Positions 1 through 7,575 of a stretch of DNA of 10,770 bases are shown in pieces. The DNA lies in NCBI GenBank assembly GCA_012841005.1, contig DUVO01000056.1:1-10770 (forward strand), in the 5' to 3' direction. Origin of the DNA: Bacillota bacterium (GTDB lineage Bacteria > Bacillota > DTU030). The notes under the pieces are model-generated. The model did not search any database. It had not been told where the DNA came from and saw only the letters and a list, made by a program, of their open reading frames with translations. The position numbers were made by a program, and so were the translations under genes. How positions within the stretch are numbered: the stretch's first letter is position 1; each line of letters opens with the position of its first letter.

Positions 1-385
1 ATATTACCACAATCCCGGCCAAAAGCAACAGGAGTAGCACCCGCAGGCCAGACCTTTGCCCGGGCCGCCGGGTTGGTTTAATTACCACCGTCTGCTGCTC
101 CGGTACTTCTCCGCGTGCCTTGGTGGGAATAATTGATTGATGCCGGGGAAGTTCTACCCCGAGAAAGCGGGCATAATTGCGGAGAAAACCCCTAGCATAA
201 ACATTACCCGGTAGAGTTGCATAATCACCTTCTTCCAGGGCTTTTAAATACCGGACGCGAATCTTGGTTTCCTCTGCGACGGTTCTGAGGCTAATACCCT
301 TCTCTTCCCGCACCCTTTTTAAATACTGCCCGATTTCCTCCCGGGACTTGGCATCATCCTTCATTATCTGCAGGTCTTCGGCCAC
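1..385 (-). CDS. RodZ/YmfM-like helix-turn-helix membrane protein, 3' part cut by window edge
   Basis: The N-terminal 128 residues of a RodZ-type protein, a cytoskeleton-linked membrane protein for cell shape. Translation from GTG at 385 gives a Cro/C1-type helix-turn-helix at about residues 15-75 (EEIGQYLKRVREEKGISL, then ALEEGDYATLPGNVYARGFLRNYA, typical of this family). A basic linker (TRRPGQRSGLR) follows, then a hydrophobic stretch from about residue 115 (VLLLLLLAGIVVI) that begins the single membrane segment. The periplasmic-side domain lies beyond base 1. I chose GTG 385 because GGAGGTGAT stands 7 nt upstream. An in-frame ATG at 463 overlaps the mnmH stop as ATGA, but it would add a low-complexity Gly/Thr tail and has AAGGAG only 3 nt away. 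In B. subtilis the homologue (YmfM) lies in the same spoIIIE-to-pgsA cluster, so pgsA, cinA and recA may follow off the edge (inference). Family call is confident; RodZ function is inferred. Confidence 0.87.
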   Translation of the reverse strand, partial: MAEDLQIMKDDAKSREEIGQYLKRVREEKGISLRTVAEETKIRVRYLKALEEGDYATLPGNVYARGFLRNYARFLGVELPRHQSIIPTKARGEVPEQQTVVIKPTRRPGQRSGLRVLLLLLLAGIVVI

Positions 386-388
386 AAC

Positions 389-397
389 ATCACCTCC
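389..397 (-). promoter_or_regulatory. Ribosome binding site deciding the rodZ-like start
   Basis: GGAGGTGAT on the minus strand is a long match to the anti-Shine-Dalgarno end of 16S rRNA. Seven bases separate GGAGG from GTG 385. This favours GTG 385 over the ATG at 463 that overlaps the end of mnmH. Confidence 0.7.
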
Positions 398-409
398 CGT
401 TCCACTATC

Positions 410-430
410 ACCCTTACCCGTACCCGTACC
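410..430 (-). repeat. Short tandem hexamer repeat between mnmH and rodZ-like gene
   Basis: The minus strand reads GGTACGGGTACGGGTAAGGG, about three imperfect copies of a GGTACG/GGTAAG hexamer. It lies in the 74-nt gap between the mnmH stop and the preferred rodZ-like start. If the upstream ATG 463 were used, it would encode a Gly-Thr-rich tail. Probably slippage-derived; no function is visible. Confidence 0.4.
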
Positions 431-459
431 AATTTTTTCTATAATTCGCACTTTGTTTA

Positions 460-1551
460 TCATGGGCTCCTTGTCACCTGCGGCAATCCATTGGCAAGCT
501 GAAACTTACCTACAGGATAGTGACTCCTTAGATAGTGCTCAATTTGGAAAACTGCCGCTTCTAAATCCTCGGCCTGTACAATTAGTTCATAATCCTGCTC
601 CGGCAGCTGTGATTTCCTGTACAAGGGGTCATAGTATTCTCTTAAAAGGATTTCAACAAAGGCCCTCAGGTTTCCTCCCTGCAACAATAACTTCAGCTCA
701 GCCACCAGCCTCTTTCCCAGGCGCTTTGCCAGCCTGTCAAGGGCGGCTTCCGTTTCTTCTATTTCCGCTTCACCCATATTGGTATATTCCCGTACTATTC
801 GCCCCACACGGACTGGTAAAGCGGCTTCCACCTTAATCCGTTTTCCAGTTTGGATGGCAGCATAAAGAAAATCAGGGAGAAGCACCCGTCCAATGCGTTT
901 ACTTTCACCCTCGACCAACAAATAAGGAAAACTGTTAAGTTCTTGCAGCTGCTCCCACAAGAGGGCATCAAACATTTTTTGTCCCCTCTGCTCTTTAAAG
1001 CCGAGACCACCAAAAACAGAACCCCGGTGACCGGCCAGGCCTTCCAAATCGAGAACGGGATGACCACAACTGGAGAGTTTTTGTAAAATTAACGTCTTTC
1101 CTACCCCCGTTAACCCATCCAGTACCACGACTTCAGGAACAAGCTTGTAGGCAGCCAGTTCAGCCAAGATAAAACGGCGAAAGGCTTTATAGCCGCCTTC
1201 CAGGCGGAAGGTTTCTATACCGACCAATTCCAAAACACTGGCCACAGCCCGACTGCGCATTCCCCCCCGCCAGCAAAAAGTTACCGGCTTTTTCCCCTGG
1301 CACCTTTCTAGGATGGCAGCGACCAGTGCCGGCAGTTTTGGAGCCACAACCTTTAACCCGTCCAGTTTTGCCTGACTTACACCCTTCTGTTTATAGGTTA
1401 TCCCAATGAAGCGACGTTCACTATCATCGAAGAGGGGTACATTAACTGCGCCAGGTATGGTACCTTCGGCAAATTCCGCTGGTGAGCGTACGTCAATAAA
1501 ACACTTATTTTTTAATGCCAGTGCTGTTTTTACATCTATGTCTGTAAACAT
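460..1551 (-). CDS. mnmH: tRNA 2-selenouridine synthase
   Basis: MnmH (SelU/YbbB) replaces the sulfur of 2-thiouridine at wobble position 34 of Lys, Glu and Gln tRNAs with selenium. It uses selenophosphate and passes through an S-geranyl intermediate (known for the E. coli enzyme). At 363 aa it matches the usual length of about 364. The N-terminal rhodanese domain (about 1-130) contains FCWRGGMRS with the conserved cysteine at residue 93, and the family CWRGG context is intact. The C-terminal part has a P-loop, GLTGVGKT (146-153), followed by DLEGLAGHRGSVFGG (about 168-182), a signature of this family. ATG at 1551 has a modest GGTGA site 5 nt upstream. It lies 68 nt downstream of the BMP lipoprotein gene and just before the rodZ-like gene, probably co-transcribed with the latter. 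It implies that selD (selenophosphate synthetase) exists elsewhere in the genome. Very confident. Confidence 0.96.
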   Translation of the reverse strand: MFTDIDVKTALALKNKCFIDVRSPAEFAEGTIPGAVNVPLFDDSERRFIGITYKQKGVSQAKLDGLKVVAPKLPALVAAILERCQGKKPVTFCWRGGMRSRAVASVLELVGIETFRLEGGYKAFRRFILAELAAYKLVPEVVVLDGLTGVGKTLILQKLSSCGHPVLDLEGLAGHRGSVFGGLGFKEQRGQKMFDALLWEQLQELNSFPYLLVEGESKRIGRVLLPDFLYAAIQTGKRIKVEAALPVRVGRIVREYTNMGEAEIEETEAALDRLAKRLGKRLVAELKLLLQGGNLRAFVEILLREYYDPLYRKSQLPEQDYELIVQAEDLEAAVFQIEHYLRSHYPVGKFQLANGLPQVTRSP

Positions 1552-1592
1552 CTGTTCACCACTATTCCTGACGAAAATAAATATCTAAACAT

Positions 1593-1598
1593 ATTATA
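1593..1598 (-). promoter_or_regulatory. Possible -10 element upstream of mnmH
   Basis: A perfect TATAAT lies on the minus strand in the AT-rich 68-nt gap between the BMP lipoprotein gene and mnmH, 41 nt before the ATG. No good TTGACA-like box is found 16-18 nt upstream and there is no TGn extension. It may be a weak promoter for mnmH-rodZ or a chance match in AT-rich DNA. No terminator hairpin is visible in this gap, so read-through from upstream is also possible. Confidence 0.3.
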
Positions 1599-1619
1599 AA
1601 TAGAGTTTTGCGTCCCTAA

Positions 1620-2669
1620 TCACCAATCCATAGCCTTCCTCTGTTCCCCATCCCCGGCAGCAGTTCTTTTTTGAAAATCTAACAATTCTTCTTCCCGGAT
1701 CGGTACAGAAATCAGACCTTCCTCGAGCTGGCGCCGGTAGGAGCGCAGGAGATACTGAACCTCGAGTGAAAGCTTACTCCCTTCTTTGAGAACAAGCAGC
1801 CCATCCTTGAGACCGAAGGAGAGCACCCCGGACTGAAATTCTTCCAATAGCATCACCAGGGTATCTTCAACCACTAGAGCAGTATCCCACCCTAAACCGG
1901 CCAGTATTACGTCCTCTTTTTCTGAAAGGAGATATGTATCCAAAGAGATCAAAAGTCCTTCCTGTTCCCTTTCTCGCAATAACACCAGGAGTTCTTCAAT
2001 ATTAACCCCCGGAGCAGCAATGATTACATCTGCGCCACGACTTAACTGCTTCTCGGCCACAGCGGCAACCTGTCCGGGCTCCATTCCCGCCAAGGTTTCC
2101 GCAAATATTTGCACCGTCGGCTCAAGCTCATATATCCCTGCTTCAAAGGCAATCTGCAAGTTTTCTGTCCCCTGCGTAACGATTAGTCCCACCCGCCCGG
2201 CATTACTGGCAGCACCGGCGATAATCCCCGCTAAAAAGGCAGGTTCCTCCTCCCGGAAAGTCAGGGAAACTACGTTAGGTGCTGAAAGAGCACCATTTAC
2301 CAAGACAAACTTCTTCTCGGGATAAAGGGGAATTATTTCCGCTAATGCCTGTTCCATATCTTCACCAAGGATCCAAACCAGATCGTTGCCCCGATCGGCC
2401 ATTTCCCGCAGACTGGTACTATATTCACCGGGTTTGGCAGTAATTACTTCTATTTTGCCTCCTAAACCTGCTATCCCTTTCTGCAAGCCTTCCAGAACGA
2501 CAGCCCCTGCTTTCGTTTCTTCCGAAATCGGCACTACCAAACCAATTCGGGGAGGTAATCGAGGTCCCTCTTCCTCAGCAGTCGTATCCCAGACACCGCA
2601 TCCCACCAGGGAGATTAGGAACAGCAAAAATAATATAGAATATTTCTCCAACCCTTTCCTTCCAATCAC
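1620..2669 (-). CDS. BMP-family (PnrA/Med-like) substrate-binding lipoprotein
   Basis: A 349-aa secreted lipoprotein of the basic membrane protein (BMP/PnrA) family, whose members bind nucleosides or related ligands for ABC transporters. In Bacillus the family also includes Med, a regulator of competence. Residues 11-24 form a hydrophobic signal ending in the lipobox LVGC, with Cys24 the predicted lipidated residue. The mature part starts with a periplasmic-binding fold (PPRIGLVVPISEETKAGAVVLEGLQKGI, about 39-66), followed by EEEPAFLAGIIAGAASNAGRVGLI (about 140-163) and GADVIIAAPG, all typical of BMP proteins. GTG 2669 overlaps the spoIIIE stop as GTGA, with AAAGGA 8 nt upstream, so translation is probably coupled. 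No ABC permease or ATPase gene is adjacent, so it is an orphan binding protein here. Ligand and role are unknown. It ends in an unusually charged tail (RTAAGDGEQRKAMDW). Confidence 0.85.
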   Translation of the reverse strand: MIGRKGLEKYSILFLLFLISLVGCGVWDTTAEEEGPRLPPRIGLVVPISEETKAGAVVLEGLQKGIAGLGGKIEVITAKPGEYSTSLREMADRGNDLVWILGEDMEQALAEIIPLYPEKKFVLVNGALSAPNVVSLTFREEEPAFLAGIIAGAASNAGRVGLIVTQGTENLQIAFEAGIYELEPTVQIFAETLAGMEPGQVAAVAEKQLSRGADVIIAAPGVNIEELLVLLREREQEGLLISLDTYLLSEKEDVILAGLGWDTALVVEDTLVMLLEEFQSGVLSFGLKDGLLVLKEGSKLSLEVQYLLRSYRRQLEEGLISVPIREEELLDFQKRTAAGDGEQRKAMDW

Positions 2670-4867
2670 AATTTCAGTCCTTTCTCTCCTGAGGTCAACC
2701 TTCCACTTTCACCGCTTTCTGTCAACCGCTGCAGCCGCTCCCGGGAAATCAATACTTGCCGGGGCTTGCTCCCTTCCGAAGGTCCCACATAGCCCTTTTC
2801 TTCCATAAGGTCGATGAGCCGGGCAGCCCTGGTATAGCCAATGCGAAACCGGCGTTGGAGCATTGATGCTGAAGCTTGTTTCTGTTCTACTACAAGCTCC
2901 AGGGCTTGGGAAAACAGCTCGTCCTCTCCATCTTTAACGGTCGCCTTATCTTTGGTCGCCAGTTCCGCCGCCAACACTTCTTCCCTGTATTCTGGCTCCG
3001 CCTGCTGCCGCCAGAAATAAACCAGCTTCTCGACCTCTTTGTCAGAAATAAAGGCTCCCTGGATACGATAGGGCTTGGCCGAGCCTACCGGTAAAAATAA
3101 CATATCACCCTTCCCGAGCAATTTTTCCGCTCCCCCCATGTCCAGTATAGTACGGGAATCGGTCTGGGAAGAGACAGCAAAGGAAATCCGCGAAGGTATA
3201 TTGGCCTTTATCAGGCCGGTAATTACATCAACAGAGGGACGTTGGGTGGCAATGACAAGATGAATTCCCGCTGCCCGGGCCATCTGAGCGAGGCGGCAGA
3301 TGGCATCTTCCACCTCGCTGGGCGCCACAAACATCAAGTCGGCAAGCTCATCGATGATAACAACAATGTACGGCAGAAACAGGTCTTCCTCTTCAGAACC
3401 AACCAGGGATCGGTTATAACGTCCAATATTGCGCACCCCCCTTTGGGCAAAAAGGTTGTACCGGTTTTCCATCTCCTGGACAAGCCAACAAAGGGTTGCC
3501 GCTGCCCTTTGGGGATCTACAACAACCGGGGCCAAAAGATGGGGGAGGTCGTTATAAACGGAAAGCTCTACCCGCTTCGGATCAATGAGAATAAATTTAA
3601 CCTCATCGGGCTTCACGCGAAAAAGAAAACTGGCCAAAAGAGCATTGAGATAAACACTCTTCCCGGCACCCGTTGCCCCGGCAATTAAAAGATGGGGCAT
3701 TTTCCCCAGGTCGGCAATAACCGGTTCCCCGGCGATATCTTTGCCCAAAGCAAAGGTCAAGGGGGAAGTGCTTTCCTTAAAGGCCGGAGTATCAACAACC
3801 TCCCGCAAGTATACCGGGGTTATCTCCTTGTTGGGTACCTCAATTCCCACAGCCGCCTTGCCGGGAATAGGAGCCTCAATCCGGATATCTGTAGCAGCCA
3901 AATGCAAGGAAATATCATCGGCAAGGGATACGACCCGGCTTACTTTAGTTCCAGGTGCAAGTTGCAGTTCATAACGGGTGATGGCAGGGCCTTTGCTCAC
4001 CTCAACAACCCTTGCTTTGACATTAAATTCGGCCAGGGTTTCTTCCAATAACTTTATGTTCTCGGTAACATTTTTCTGCCACCGGGAATCCCTTTGACTT
4101 TGGTTGCGACGCAAAATATGTAAGGGTGGCAATTGATAATTCAGCACCGTCCGGATAGGCTGCACCGGAGGAGGTATTACTGGGGCAGGATACTCCTTCA
4201 CATCTTCCTCCGGTACCTTCTCCAATTCCTTTGCCGGCTCTGGTTCCATATCATTACACACCATGATGGGGACGATGGTTTCTTCTTCCGTCCTCTCCTG
4301 TTGCAGATCATCTTCCTGAAGGGCAAAGGTGTTGGCACAACAACGGTGGATAATCCGGCCACCCTCTTTTAATTTGCCAAAAATCCCCCGGCTCAAGTTG
4401 ACCAGGGAAAGATTGGTAATTAATAAGGATGCAATCAAAGCCAAGGTTAACAAAACAATATAACTGCCAACAAGTCCAAATAAGGTTAGAAACACCAGGG
4501 CAAAAAGGGCACCGAGCAGGCCCCCTCCCTCCCCGGCCCAGGCATAACTCCAAATCTCAGTTTTCGGGTACGGCAAATGAAACAGGGTCAAAAGCACCAG
4601 CAAAAGGAGTAAAGTACCGGTAAGCCTGCTGGAAAAAAATCTTTTCTCCCTTTGCAGAAACAGTATCCCGAGTAGAATTAAACAGAAAGGGATGAAATAA
4701 GCCCCCCAACCCAGACTAACCCGAAACAACCTGGCAAAAAATTGTCCTAAAGCTCCTGCGGCCACATCGGCCAAACTTATCATAACCAAAACTGCCAGGG
4801 CAAAAAAAGACAGCCCGGCAATTTCATATTTTAATCCCTGGCGGTTTCTTTTCTTTTTCCTGGCCAC
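2666..4867 (-). CDS. spoIIIE: DNA translocase SpoIIIE/FtsK
   Basis: A membrane-anchored hexameric ATPase that pumps chromosomal DNA through the division or sporulation septum. From GTG 4867 it is 733 aa. The N-terminal basic patch (ARKKKRNRQ) is followed by about four membrane segments (roughly residues 15-155). A fairly short acidic/proline-rich linker runs to about 245, followed by the alpha/beta motor. Walker A is GATGAGKS (397-404), Walker B is VVIIDELADL (about 502-511), and LVIATQRPSVDVITGLIKANIPSRI is the family signature. The C-terminal gamma winged-helix domain (about 650-715, MLQRRFRIGYTRAARLIDLME) reads polar DNA motifs. The frame is open up to a TTG at 4969 (767 aa), but that start has no nearby ribosome site and adds 34 residues unlike the family, whereas GTG 4867 has GGGGTGA 5 nt upstream. 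It sits after ylzJ/tepA/rnj as in B. subtilis. Whether it acts in division, sporulation or both cannot be told. Confidence 0.95.
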   Translation of the reverse strand: MARKKKRNRQGLKYEIAGLSFFALAVLVMISLADVAAGALGQFFARLFRVSLGWGAYFIPFCLILLGILFLQREKRFFSSRLTGTLLLLLVLLTLFHLPYPKTEIWSYAWAGEGGGLLGALFALVFLTLFGLVGSYIVLLTLALIASLLITNLSLVNLSRGIFGKLKEGGRIIHRCCANTFALQEDDLQQERTEEETIVPIMVCNDMEPEPAKELEKVPEEDVKEYPAPVIPPPVQPIRTVLNYQLPPLHILRRNQSQRDSRWQKNVTENIKLLEETLAEFNVKARVVEVSKGPAITRYELQLAPGTKVSRVVSLADDISLHLAATDIRIEAPIPGKAAVGIEVPNKEITPVYLREVVDTPAFKESTSPLTFALGKDIAGEPVIADLGKMPHLLIAGATGAGKSVYLNALLASFLFRVKPDEVKFILIDPKRVELSVYNDLPHLLAPVVVDPQRAAATLCWLVQEMENRYNLFAQRGVRNIGRYNRSLVGSEEEDLFLPYIVVIIDELADLMFVAPSEVEDAICRLAQMARAAGIHLVIATQRPSVDVITGLIKANIPSRISFAVSSQTDSRTILDMGGAEKLLGKGDMLFLPVGSAKPYRIQGAFISDKEVEKLVYFWRQQAEPEYREEVLAAELATKDKATVKDGEDELFSQALELVVEQKQASASMLQRRFRIGYTRAARLIDLMEEKGYVGPSEGSKPRQVLISRERLQRLTESGESGRLTSGEKGLKL

Positions 4868-4890
4868 ATCCCTCACCCCAATAGTATATT

Positions 4891-4917
4891 CTGCACCAGG
4901 GATATATTTCCCTGCAG
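4891..4917 (-). promoter_or_regulatory. Hairpin just upstream of spoIIIE
   Basis: The minus strand can form a stem CTG-CAGGGA / TCCCTG-(GTG)-CAG: 9 bp with a 3-nt bulge and an AATATA loop. It ends 23 nt before the preferred GTG start, in the 131-nt gap between uppP and spoIIIE. It is not followed by a T run, so it is not a terminator. It could affect translation or mRNA stability; role unproven. Confidence 0.35.
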
Positions 4918-4998
4918 TCTGCAAAACCGCGGTTATAAAGGCCGCGAAATTATCTAAACTAGACAACAACCCGGTTCTGGGGTGCCCTTTGAGTCACC

Positions 4999-5847
4999 TT
5001 ACTGGTACAAGTAATTCAAACCCAAGGTTAAAAGCCCAACAAACCAGCAGTAATAGCCAAAGAAATACAGTCTCCCCTGCCGCAAAAGGCGAAATAGTAC
5101 CTTGAGGGCCATGACGCCAGTTACCGCTGCAGCCACTAAACCCAGGGCATAATCTAGTAAACTCAACCCAGTGCCTGTAGTGGCGGTGACAATATCACCC
5201 AACTTAAACAAGGTGGCCCCGGTTATAGCTGGTAAGGCCAGTAAAAAGGAATACCGCATCGCCGCATCCCGGTCGAGTCCCCGCAAAAGGGCCCCGGCAA
5301 TGGTGGTTCCAGAGCGAGAAAGACCCGGCATAATAGCACAACCCTGGGCAAATCCAATAAAAACTGCATCCAGCGGTTCCATCTCAGAAATACCCTTACC
5401 ACCGGTTCCCCTATTTCGTTCGATCAACCACAGAAAGGTACCGGTTACCAACAGCATTATCCCGACAGTGGCAACTGAGTGAAAGAGTCCTTCGAAGACG
5501 GGCTCTAAAAAAACTCCCATAAAAAAAGTAGGAATAGAACCAAAAATAATCAACCAGGCAAATCGCCAGGCAACCTGTTGCTCCCCACGAAAAGAAGGTC
5601 TTTTCCCTATAAGTAAAGCTCTAACACCGAGAAAAAAAGTCCTTAGCACCATAACAATATCAGACCAGAATACTAATCCGATGGCCAATAGACTGCCGAA
5701 ATGTACCACAACTTCAAAGGTAACCCCGGGAAAGGATACCCCCAAGAGCCTTTGGGCTAAAACCAGATGTCCGGAACTGCTCACCGGGAGAAATTCAGTT
5801 ATCCCCTGGATTATCCCCAATAAAATGGCAACAATTGAATTTGGCAA
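4999..5847 (-). CDS. uppP: Undecaprenyl-diphosphatase UppP (BacA)
   Basis: An integral membrane phosphatase that converts undecaprenyl diphosphate to undecaprenyl phosphate, recycling the lipid carrier for cell-wall synthesis and giving bacitracin tolerance. At 282 aa it is normal length (about 270). Both signature regions are intact: the first re-entrant motif QGITEFLPVSSSGH (residues 14-27, with Glu18, Ser25 and His27) and PGLSRSGTT (174-182, with the catalytic Arg178). Around eight hydrophobic segments are visible. The start is TTG at 5847, preceded by GGGGG at a 7-nt spacing, and the MPNSIVAILLGIIQGITEF N-terminus is standard. Only 4 nt separate it from the stop of the Na/Pi transporter gene upstream, so the two are almost certainly co-transcribed. 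A 131-nt gap follows before spoIIIE. Very confident in function. Confidence 0.97.
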   Translation of the reverse strand: MPNSIVAILLGIIQGITEFLPVSSSGHLVLAQRLLGVSFPGVTFEVVVHFGSLLAIGLVFWSDIVMVLRTFFLGVRALLIGKRPSFRGEQQVAWRFAWLIIFGSIPTFFMGVFLEPVFEGLFHSVATVGIMLLVTGTFLWLIERNRGTGGKGISEMEPLDAVFIGFAQGCAIMPGLSRSGTTIAGALLRGLDRDAAMRYSFLLALPAITGATLFKLGDIVTATTGTGLSLLDYALGLVAAAVTGVMALKVLFRLLRQGRLYFFGYYCWFVGLLTLGLNYLYQ

Positions 5848-5851
5848 CAGC

Positions 5852-7465
5852 TTACCCCCAGTCTCCCATCACCAGATGGGCAATATTATTGGAATGATCC
5901 CCGATTCGTTCCAAGTTGCTGATAATATCGAGATAGACAATGCCCGAAAATGGGTAGCACACACCCTCATTAAGCCTTTGAATATGATTGTTGCGGTAAG
6001 TTCGCTCCATCAAATCAATTTTATCTTCATGTTTGAGTACTTCCCGGGCCAGGTCCTGATCTGAATTTTCCACCGCCGTATATGCCTTATGAAATATGTC
6101 CGCTACCAATTCAAACATGGTCTTTAACTCGGCCAGGGCAATGTTGGAAAAAGGCAGGCGCTCTTCTATTTTTGTCCTTACGAGCTGGGATAAGTTCTCA
6201 GTATGATCTCCTACCCTCTCTATATCATTCACAGCATGCAACAAGGCCGTTACCCGTCTCGATTCCGATTCCGTCATTGACCGCTGGGACAGCTTGGCCA
6301 GGTAAAGGGTTATTTCTTTTTCCAACTCGTCTATGACCTCTTCTTTTTGCAGGGCCAGATCAATATAGTGTATGTCATTATCCATAAATCCTTTATAGGC
6401 GTCTTGAAAGCTTTCTGCAGCAATTTTAGCCATACGAATGATCTCTTTGGTAGCATGGGAAAGGGCTATAGAAGGGGGGGTCTTTAAGATTGCCGCCTGG
6501 TCAATATATTTAAGACCACGCTCAATAGCATAATCCTGCCCTGGAACAATTCGGGTTATTAAACCAACAAAAGCATCGATAAAAGGTACCAGGAGCAGGG
6601 TATTGGCCACATTAAAGATAGTATGGGCATTGGCAACCTGCCTGGCCAGACTTACAGCAGTGAGCTCGACTATGCCCTCGAAATAACCCAAAAAAGGAAG
6701 AAAGACTAGAGCCCCACCGACATTAAAAAAAAGGTGGGCAATGGCCGTACGTCTGGCAGTAATGGAGGTGCCGATACTGGCCAGAAGGGCAGTTACAGTG
6801 GTACCGATATTACTTCCAAATACTAAGGAAATAGCTCCCTGCATGTCAATAAGGTTTTCCCCGGCAAGGATAATGATAAGGCTGGTAGTGGCACTGCTGC
6901 TTTGAATCACCGCCGTAAAAAGGGCACCGGCAATAATACCCAGAATCGGGTACTTCCCAAAGGAAACCATAATCTCCAAAAAAGGAGAAAACTCCCGCAG
7001 GGGTTTCATAGCCGCAGACATGGTATCCATTCCCAGGAAAAGAATTCCAAAGCCCAGAAGAGCCTGTCCAAAATATTTTGCTAACCGGTGTTTACTGAAG
7101 AAAAAAAGGGCAAAGCCAATCCCAACGGCCGGTAAAGCATAATCTGTAAGCTGGAAAGCAACCAGTTGAGCCGTAATGGTAGTACCAATATTGGCACCCA
7201 GGATTACACTTACAGCCTGTTTCAGGGTCATTAATCCTGCATTAACGAATCCCACCACCATTACGGTAACTGCGCTACTGCTCTGTACAACAGCGGTTAC
7301 AATAGCACCCATTATTACGCCAATAATGGGGATATTGGTCAGGACTTCCAGGACTCTTCGCATTTTGTTCCCGGCCGCTTTTTGCAGACCCTCCGCCATT
7401 ATATTAACACCAAAAAGAAAGAGCCCCAGACCTCCCACCAGGCCAAACAGGGTGGCTGCCAGCAT
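5852..7465 (-). CDS. Na+/phosphate cotransporter with PhoU-like C-terminal domain
   Basis: A 537-aa membrane transporter of the NptA/YjbB group (SLC34-related), which moves phosphate with sodium; bacterial YjbB is reported to export phosphate. Two inverted Na/Pi repeats are clear: QSSSA (61-65) with GANIGTT (90-96), and QSSSA (188-192) with GSNIGTT (217-223). About eight to nine hydrophobic segments fill residues 1-305. The cytoplasmic tail (about 335-537) is PhoU-like, with the two metal-binding signatures NDIERVGDHTEN (413-424) and SNLERIGDHSNN (516-527), suggesting gating or sensing by intracellular phosphate. ATG 7465 has GGGGGAG 5 nt upstream. An extended -10 promoter lies about 43 nt before it, and a terminator closes the preceding transcription unit. 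It is first in a run leading to uppP, an enzyme that releases phosphate. Family sure; direction of transport not determinable. Confidence 0.94.
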   Translation of the reverse strand: MLAATLFGLVGGLGLFLFGVNIMAEGLQKAAGNKMRRVLEVLTNIPIIGVIMGAIVTAVVQSSSAVTVMVVGFVNAGLMTLKQAVSVILGANIGTTITAQLVAFQLTDYALPAVGIGFALFFFSKHRLAKYFGQALLGFGILFLGMDTMSAAMKPLREFSPFLEIMVSFGKYPILGIIAGALFTAVIQSSSATTSLIIILAGENLIDMQGAISLVFGSNIGTTVTALLASIGTSITARRTAIAHLFFNVGGALVFLPFLGYFEGIVELTAVSLARQVANAHTIFNVANTLLLVPFIDAFVGLITRIVPGQDYAIERGLKYIDQAAILKTPPSIALSHATKEIIRMAKIAAESFQDAYKGFMDNDIHYIDLALQKEEVIDELEKEITLYLAKLSQRSMTESESRRVTALLHAVNDIERVGDHTENLSQLVRTKIEERLPFSNIALAELKTMFELVADIFHKAYTAVENSDQDLAREVLKHEDKIDLMERTYRNNHIQRLNEGVCYPFSGIVYLDIISNLERIGDHSNNIAHLVMGDWG

Positions 7466-7507
7466 CCTTACTCCCCCTTAACTATATCTATGCCATTTAC
7501 CAGGGAA

Positions 7508-7516
7508 ATTATATCA
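7508..7516 (-). promoter_or_regulatory. Extended -10 promoter for the Na/Pi transporter-uppP unit
   Basis: TGATATAAT on the minus strand combines a perfect -10 hexamer (7513-7508) with the TGn extension (7516-7514). The -35 region is poor (TGGTTT at 17 nt), as is common for extended -10 promoters. It lies 43 nt before the ATG at 7465 and just after the ylzJ terminator, so it is well placed to start a new unit. Confidence 0.55.
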
Positions 7517-7541
7517 TAAAATAAAATCATAAACCAGCCAG

Positions 7542-7575
7542 AAAAAGACAGGAGGGGCAGGCGCTCTAACCCTCC
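7542..7575 (-). terminator. Intrinsic terminator after ylzJ
   Basis: On the minus strand GGAGGG (7575-7570) pairs with CCCTCC (7556-7551) across a 13-nt loop, followed by TGTCTTTTT. The left arm overlaps the last codons and stop of ylzJ. It separates tepA-ylzJ from the Na/Pi transporter unit; the 6-bp stem and large loop suggest moderate efficiency. Confidence 0.65.

Noticed and set aside
264..836. Plus-strand open frame of 190 codons across the rodZ-like start and the mnmH end
   Set aside because: It is antisense to two well-supported genes, has low-complexity Ser/Pro composition, resembles no family and lacks a ribosome site. It is a shadow frame.
2020..4051. Several plus-strand open frames of 70-150 codons inside the BMP and spoIIIE genes
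   Set aside because: All lie opposite strong coding sequence with intact motifs; none shows a ribosome site or recognisable domain.
4308..4553. Second minus-strand frame of 81 codons within spoIIIE
   Set aside because: It is out of frame with a gene whose membrane segments and linker are clear in the main frame; no sign of a frameshift or nested gene.
4928..4947. Inverted repeat CGCGG/CCGCG after uppP as a terminator
   Set aside because: The stem is only 5 bp with a 9-nt loop and is followed by GTTTTGC rather than a T run. Read-through into spoIIIE seems more likely.
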